A stretch of DNA of 64,000 nucleotides from NCBI RefSeq assembly GCF_020511155.1, contig NZ_CP041216.1, positions 124,001-188,000 of the forward strand, read 5' to 3'. How positions within the stretch are numbered: the first letter of the stretch is position 1; each line of letters starts with the position of its first letter. Below the pieces are notes generated by a model. It made no database searches and was not told the DNA's origin. It was given only the letters and a program-made list of their open reading frames with translations. The translations under genes and the position numbers were made by a program. Positions 59,869-64,000 of this stretch are shown here, one piece after another. The stretch comes from Shewanella glacialimarina (GTDB lineage: Bacteria; Pseudomonadota; Gammaproteobacteria; Enterobacterales; Shewanellaceae).

Positions 59869-61476
59869 TTACGGCGTGTAATAAGTGGCAGCATTGGGGC
59901 CGACTGGAATGCCTAATACAAATACCCACAGGAAGAAGAACATAGTCCAGCCAATAAAGAACACGATACTGTAGGGCAGCATAGTGGCAATTAAGGTGCC
60001 GATCCCCAAATCTTTCTTATAACGGCAAGCTACCGCCAAAATAAGTCCAAAGTAGCTCATCATCGGAGTGATAAGGTTGGTGACTGAATCACCAATTCGA
60101 TATGCCGCTTGGATGGTTTCTGGAGCATAACCAACGAGCATTAGCATGGGCACAAAAATTGGCGCAGTAACAGCCCATTGTGCCGAAGCACTGCCTAGCA
60201 TAAGGTTGATCACGCCACACAGCATAATAAATAACACAAATACTAATGGTCCTGTTAAGCCAATAGTATTTAATGCCTGCGCACCACCTACAGCCAATAC
60301 CGCACCTAAGTTTGTCCAATTAAAAAACGCCACAAACTGAGCAGCAAAAAAGACTAATACTATGTACATGCCCATAGTACTCATACTGTGTGACATGGCA
60401 TTGATGACATCGACATCCTTCTTCATGGTGCCAACGACTTTACCGTACACTAAACCTGGAATAGCAAAGCCGATAAAGATAAATGCCACAATTCCTTTCA
60501 AGAAAGGTGAGCCAGCCACGAGTCCCGTTTCAGGGTGACGTAATGGCCCATTTTCAGGAATAATAGTCAATGCTAGTAAAGCAGAAAATGCGATAGCAGC
60601 AAAGGCTGCCATTTTTAAGCCACGCTTTTCAATATCACTAACGTTCTCCATGGTTTGGTCATCTAAGTCGCCAGCTTCACTTGGGTCATATTTACCTAAT
60701 TTAGGTTCAACAATTTTTTCAGTTACCAGGCCACCTAGCAAGGTAATTAAAAACGTAGAGGCAAACATAAAGTACCAGTTAACCTCAGGGCCAACTGTGT
60801 ATTCAGGGTCGATCATTTGTGCTGCGGCTTCAGTAATACCTGACAATAGAGGGTCAACAGTACCCAATAAAAGATTGGCGCTATAGCCGCCAGATACACC
60901 AGCAAAGGCCGCTGCTAGCCCCGCCAGAGGATGGCGGCCCAATGAATGGAATATCATTGCAGCCATAGGAATGAGGACAACATAGCCTAGCTCTGCCGCT
61001 GTGTTAGATATAATGCCTGCAAATACAATAGTGTAAGTGACTAAGCGCTTTGATGATCCCATCACTAACAAACGCATTGCCGCTGATAACAAACCAGAAC
61101 GTTCGGCAATACCCACGCCCAGTAATGCCACCAGTACCGTACCCAATGGTGTAAAACCGGTAAAGTTAGTCACTAAGCCTGACACAATACGTTGTAAGCC
61201 TTCTGCGCTGAGTAAGCTCACTACGTGAATTAAACCATCAGGACTTCTGCCTGAGGTACCTTCTGGTCTAGGGTCAACAACCGACAATTCAAAGTAACCC
61301 GCAATACCGCTTATCACTACCACAGCGACACAGAACATGGCGAATAAAGTGATTGGGTGGGGTAATAAGTTACCGAGTCTTTCGACTATGTTTAAAAATC
61401 GTACAAAGGCACCGGACGAGGCTATGTCAGAGGCTGTTTGAGGCGATTTAGTCTTTGGTTGGTTTGATTGACTCAT
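59869..61476 (-). CDS. AbgT-family transporter (p-aminobenzoyl-glutamate type)
   Basis: A 535-residue inner-membrane protein of the AbgT family, which imports p-aminobenzoyl-glutamate or exports related folate breakdown products and sulfonamides (MtrF-like). The N-terminus (FVRFLNIVERLGNLLPHPIT) and central segment GLAAAFAGVSGGYSANLLLG are characteristic; a second repeat includes LGSASAQWAVTAPIFVPML and RIGDSVTNLITPMMSY. About nine to eleven helices are expected. AAGGA precedes the ATG. No partner enzyme is adjacent, so direction and substrate are uncertain. Confidence 0.9.
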   Translation of the reverse strand: MSQSNQPKTKSPQTASDIASSGAFVRFLNIVERLGNLLPHPITLFAMFCVAVVVISGIAGYFELSVVDPRPEGTSGRSPDGLIHVVSLLSAEGLQRIVSGLVTNFTGFTPLGTVLVALLGVGIAERSGLLSAAMRLLVMGSSKRLVTYTIVFAGIISNTAAELGYVVLIPMAAMIFHSLGRHPLAGLAAAFAGVSGGYSANLLLGTVDPLLSGITEAAAQMIDPEYTVGPEVNWYFMFASTFLITLLGGLVTEKIVEPKLGKYDPSEAGDLDDQTMENVSDIEKRGLKMAAFAAIAFSALLALTIIPENGPLRHPETGLVAGSPFLKGIVAFIFIGFAIPGLVYGKVVGTMKKDVDVINAMSHSMSTMGMYIVLVFFAAQFVAFFNWTNLGAVLAVGGAQALNTIGLTGPLVFVLFIMLCGVINLMLGSASAQWAVTAPIFVPMLMLVGYAPETIQAAYRIGDSVTNLITPMMSYFGLILAVACRYKKDLGIGTLIATMLPYSIVFFIGWTMFFFLWVFVLGIPVGPNAATYYTP

Positions 61477-62009
61477 GTGGTTCCTTGATTTATTTAGGCT
61501 TTTTCCTCATCGCCATTAATACATTTATGTATTGATGTGAGCATGGTCGTCAGGATAGTTGATATAGTTTTGCCAACTTATTAGCTTACAGGGACAGAGT
61601 TAATTGAAAATTAATTTATATTTATGAGTTAATTAGGTTTGAGCAAAAATGAGTGCTTTAACGGGTGAAAGTAAGCATTTTATAGTGGGTTTATTGTATG
61701 ATAAGAGAGTGTTTATTGTGGTGCGGGTTAAAAATAACTCACCGTAATTTCTATTTAAGCGGCTGATTTTAATGTTTTTTAGTTTGGATTTTAAACTTGT
61801 CATTTAGTGTGGCTGTGTCATGACTTAATTCGTCACGATATTGAGTTAGATGCAATAAAATTGTTTGTTTTGTCAACCAAATGTTACTGTTAGCCATTGT
61901 GATGTAATAAATATAGTTGTGACTTCGCTGAGATTTAAGTGAAATATAAAGTAAATTATGCTTATTATGCTAGATAAGAATTAGAAAAATCATCATTAAG
62001 GAAAATATC
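61477..62009. other. Long AT-rich intergenic region, no gene seen
   Basis: 533 bases between the divergent AbgT and LemA-like genes. It is AT-rich and should hold both promoters. TCACGATAT occurs near 61834, resembling half of the ccoG activator motif, but only nine bases match. No gene, terminator or repeat is apparent. Confidence 0.4.
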
Positions 62010-62528
62010 ATGCAAGCATTGCTGCTGAGTGTAAGCTTGGCTGTTATTCTCTGCTACCTATGGTACGCCAGTCTAGTCAAAAAACGTCAGTCAGCGATTG
62101 ATTCTCTGATTGTTTTGAATCAAAAAATTGATGCTCGCTTAGTTTTATTAAGCCAGTTATCTGATGTTAGTTTACAACATCAACCTTTGGATGAAGCGCA
62201 AGCTGATCAGTGGCAGCAGTTGCGCGCCCTGGCTGATAATAGCTTGTGGTCGCAGGGCATTGATCATCATTTACCGACTACTTTAGCTGTCTGGTCTGAA
62301 ATGGATATGCTGCAGAAAGGCTTATTTTCAGCTTTGCATGGCGATGATCTTGATGAGCAGCGGGTGAATGAATATCTACAATTAGAATTAGATTATCAAA
62401 ATGTGGCTGAGTTTTATAATCAAACCGTGACTGAATTGAATCAAGGCGTTGGTATGTTTCCGGGGTCTATTGTTGCCAAGTTAGCCAAGGTATCGGTTAT
62501 GCCCCAGCTCATACCAGATGTAGGTTAA
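62010..62528 (+). CDS. LemA-like single-span membrane protein
   Basis: A 172-residue protein with an N-terminal membrane helix (ALLLSVSLAVILCYLWYA) and a helical cytoplasmic or periplasmic domain. The C-terminal segment YNQTVTELNQGVGMFPGSIVAKL follows the LemA pattern (YN..V...N.....FPG..IA), though the rest has drifted, so it is a distant member. AAGGA precedes the ATG. It is followed six bases later by the transglycosylase gene, so the two likely form an operon. Confidence 0.7.
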   Translation: MQALLLSVSLAVILCYLWYASLVKKRQSAIDSLIVLNQKIDARLVLLSQLSDVSLQHQPLDEAQADQWQQLRALADNSLWSQGIDHHLPTTLAVWSEMDMLQKGLFSALHGDDLDEQRVNEYLQLELDYQNVAEFYNQTVTELNQGVGMFPGSIVAKLAKVSVMPQLIPDVG

Positions 62529-62533
62529 TCGAG

Positions 62534-63466
62534 TTGAGTGGCATATTGCAGTTAAGCAGTATAGTAAACCGGTTACAGCTAAAACGGTTACTGCACAGCA
62601 TTGTGCTGACAAGCTTGGTTTTGTGTCCCGGGTTACTGGCCAATCAAACTGTGGAAAACAATACAAAAAAACCAGTAATAAAAGCGGTATATCAACCCAA
62701 CCTTCAATCTACACCCGCAGATAAAGCGCATCTTAGTTTGTTTCCCGACCTAAATGAGCTCGCTGTTATTCCGCAAGGGGCAGAGGGTGCGGATAAATCT
62801 ATTACATCAACCCTGGTGCTAGATAATAGTTATCCACTCGCTAAGCCTGATTTAAGCAAGCCTGCTAAAAAACAGCTTAAAGCCAGTTATTCAGAACACG
62901 GTATTTTATCCGACTTAGGTGTTGAAAAACGTAAAGTCTATCAATATGAAAAAGATGGTATTACCGCATTCAGTGACACTGAGCCAGACCATACTAACTA
63001 CCGTGTGTTACTGTTTGAATGCTATGCATGCCGTCCTGATTCAACCATTGATTGGTATAAAACCCCATTATTCACCCAGGATTATGCCAGTTTTGTCGCC
63101 GTTGCTGCATCACGATATAAACTTGAGCCTGCACTCATCAGAGCTGTTATTCATGCCGAGTCAGCTTTTAGAAGTAATGTGGTGTCTAAAGCTGGTGCTA
63201 TGGGGTTAATGCAATTAATGCCAGGCACGGCCAAAGACATGCAAGTGTTAGATGCCTTTCAAGCAGAGCAAAATATAAACGGTGGCAGTCGTTATCTGGC
63301 ACTGTTATTAGCACGATTTAATGGTGACATAGACCTGGCTTGTGCGGCCTATAATTCAGGTCCATCAACGGTTACCCAATACAATGGTGTACCGCCATAT
63401 CCTGAAACACAAGCCTACGTGCAACGGGTAAAAATTCTTTATAGTCGCTATCGGAAAGCCAGCTGA
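62534..63466 (+). CDS. Lytic transglycosylase (SLT domain)
   Basis: A 310-residue exported enzyme that cleaves peptidoglycan glycan strands. A membrane/signal segment (LLHSIVLTSLVLCPGLLA) is followed by a linker with a DUF4124-like part (VYQYEKDGITAFSDTEPD) and a C-terminal SLT domain: catalytic Glu in VIHAESAFRSN, then SKAGAMGLMQLMPGTA and AYNSGPSTVTQY. The start is TTG, the only option giving the signal segment. It follows the LemA-like gene closely. Confidence 0.87.
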   Translation: MSGILQLSSIVNRLQLKRLLHSIVLTSLVLCPGLLANQTVENNTKKPVIKAVYQPNLQSTPADKAHLSLFPDLNELAVIPQGAEGADKSITSTLVLDNSYPLAKPDLSKPAKKQLKASYSEHGILSDLGVEKRKVYQYEKDGITAFSDTEPDHTNYRVLLFECYACRPDSTIDWYKTPLFTQDYASFVAVAASRYKLEPALIRAVIHAESAFRSNVVSKAGAMGLMQLMPGTAKDMQVLDAFQAEQNINGGSRYLALLLARFNGDIDLACAAYNSGPSTVTQYNGVPPYPETQAYVQRVKILYSRYRKAS

Positions 63467-63584
63467 GTTTAGCGATAAAGCATAAGCTTGGATAATAAAA
63501 TAGTGACTCACATAATTGATACAAAAAGAAAATACCAATAAATAACCCTGCCTAATGATATGGCTAAAATTTAAAGGAATGTTT

Positions 63585-64000
63585 ATGACCTTTTCACCCG
63601 TTATTACCTCTTTATCGGTTGCCATTGCTGCCCTGTGCTTATCTTCCTCAGGTTATGCAAACGCTGCCGTACAAGCTACAGCAATGAATACGGCACCATC
63701 CCAAGAAGATGTGCGCTTATATGACATAGCTACCGCGCCACAGGCCAGCCGGCTAGAGCAAGATGTGCGAAAATTGGTTGGTTTTGGTACCCGTCATACC
63801 CTGTCTGAAACTCAATCGGATACCCAAGGCATAGGCGCGGCAAGGCGTTGGATTGAAGCCGAGTTTAATCGTATTTCAAAAGACTGTGGTGGCTGCTTAG
63901 AAGTCATAACCGTCAGTGACACTGTGCAAGGCAAACGCATTGCTAACTCTACTGAAGTGGTTAATGTCATCGCTATTCAGCGCGGTAAAACTGACCCTAA
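63585..64000 (+). CDS. M28-family peptidase (3'-truncated by window edge)
   Basis: The first 138 codons of an exported metallopeptidase. A signal peptide (ITSLSVAIAALCLSSSGYANA) is followed by LEQDVRKLVGFGTRHT and GIGAARRWIEAEFNRI, typical of the N-terminal part of M28 aminopeptidases, and by a VVNVIAIQRGK segment that begins the catalytic domain. AAAGGA precedes the ATG. The metal-binding residues lie past the window end, so activity cannot be checked. Confidence 0.85.
   Translation, partial: MTFSPVITSLSVAIAALCLSSSGYANAAVQATAMNTAPSQEDVRLYDIATAPQASRLEQDVRKLVGFGTRHTLSETQSDTQGIGAARRWIEAEFNRISKDCGGCLEVITVSDTVQGKRIANSTEVVNVIAIQRGKTDP

Noticed and set aside
61834..61842. TCACGATAT upstream of the LemA-like gene as a fourth activator site.
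   Set aside because: Only nine bases match and the symmetric half is missing; expected by chance in AT-rich DNA.

Overview
The window comes from a gammaproteobacterial chromosome, most likely a marine, cold-adapted Shewanella. This rests on the 16S and 23S rRNA sequence character, the gsp/nudE/cysQ, selU-selD and desaturase-fabR neighbourhoods, and a membrane-anchored RRM protein. It is inferred from recognition, not from a database search. Most genes are housekeeping or core accessory genes. There is no prophage, CRISPR array or insertion sequence.

Layout. 1-4012: the end of a type II secretion operon (gspJ to gspN). 4124-14181: a HAD nucleotidase, a GNAT acetyltransferase, a phage-tail-collar protein and a 2544-residue repeat protein. 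That protein seems to join a surface adhesin ending in a GlyGly-CTERM-like sorting signal to a second signal-like segment and an outer-membrane barrel. 14378-22909: nudE, cysQ, the selenium pair selD/selU, a desaturase divergent from its presumed repressor fabR with a clear FabR-type operator between them, trmA, murI and a membrane-anchored RNA-binding protein. 23145-29306: a complete rRNA operon (16S, tRNA-Ile, tRNA-Ala, 23S, 5S) followed by two eroded 5S fragments, with terminators alternating between the copies.

30106-35820: an RND efflux pump with a TetR regulator gene further upstream in the opposite orientation. 35836-43895: a Tag-like glycosylase, a thioesterase, an FMN riboswitch with ribB, a PilZ protein, prlC, a porin remnant and gorA. 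44040-44540: decayed or unusual small genes. 44670-47436: a CYTH protein, then an XRE/DUF3612 regulator divergent from a small protein that is recognisably an excised piece of malate synthase G. 47550-51864: ccoG with a well-formed sigma-54 promoter and a paired upstream palindrome, next to a sigma-54 activator gene and a divergent YeiH-type exporter. 52648-58137: an operon of a cupredoxin-like protein, an EAL phosphodiesterase, a DUF3034 outer-membrane protein and a lipoprotein truncated hemoglobin, convergent with an HD-GYP phosphodiesterase. 58406-64000: menF, an AbgT transporter, a LemA-like protein with a lytic transglycosylase, and the start of an M28 peptidase.

The best candidates for undescribed biology are the malate-synthase-fragment/XRE pair, the internal sorting signal plus barrel fusion, the sigma-54 control of ccoG, and the copper/c-di-GMP/hemoglobin operon. 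All functional statements are inferences from motifs and context.
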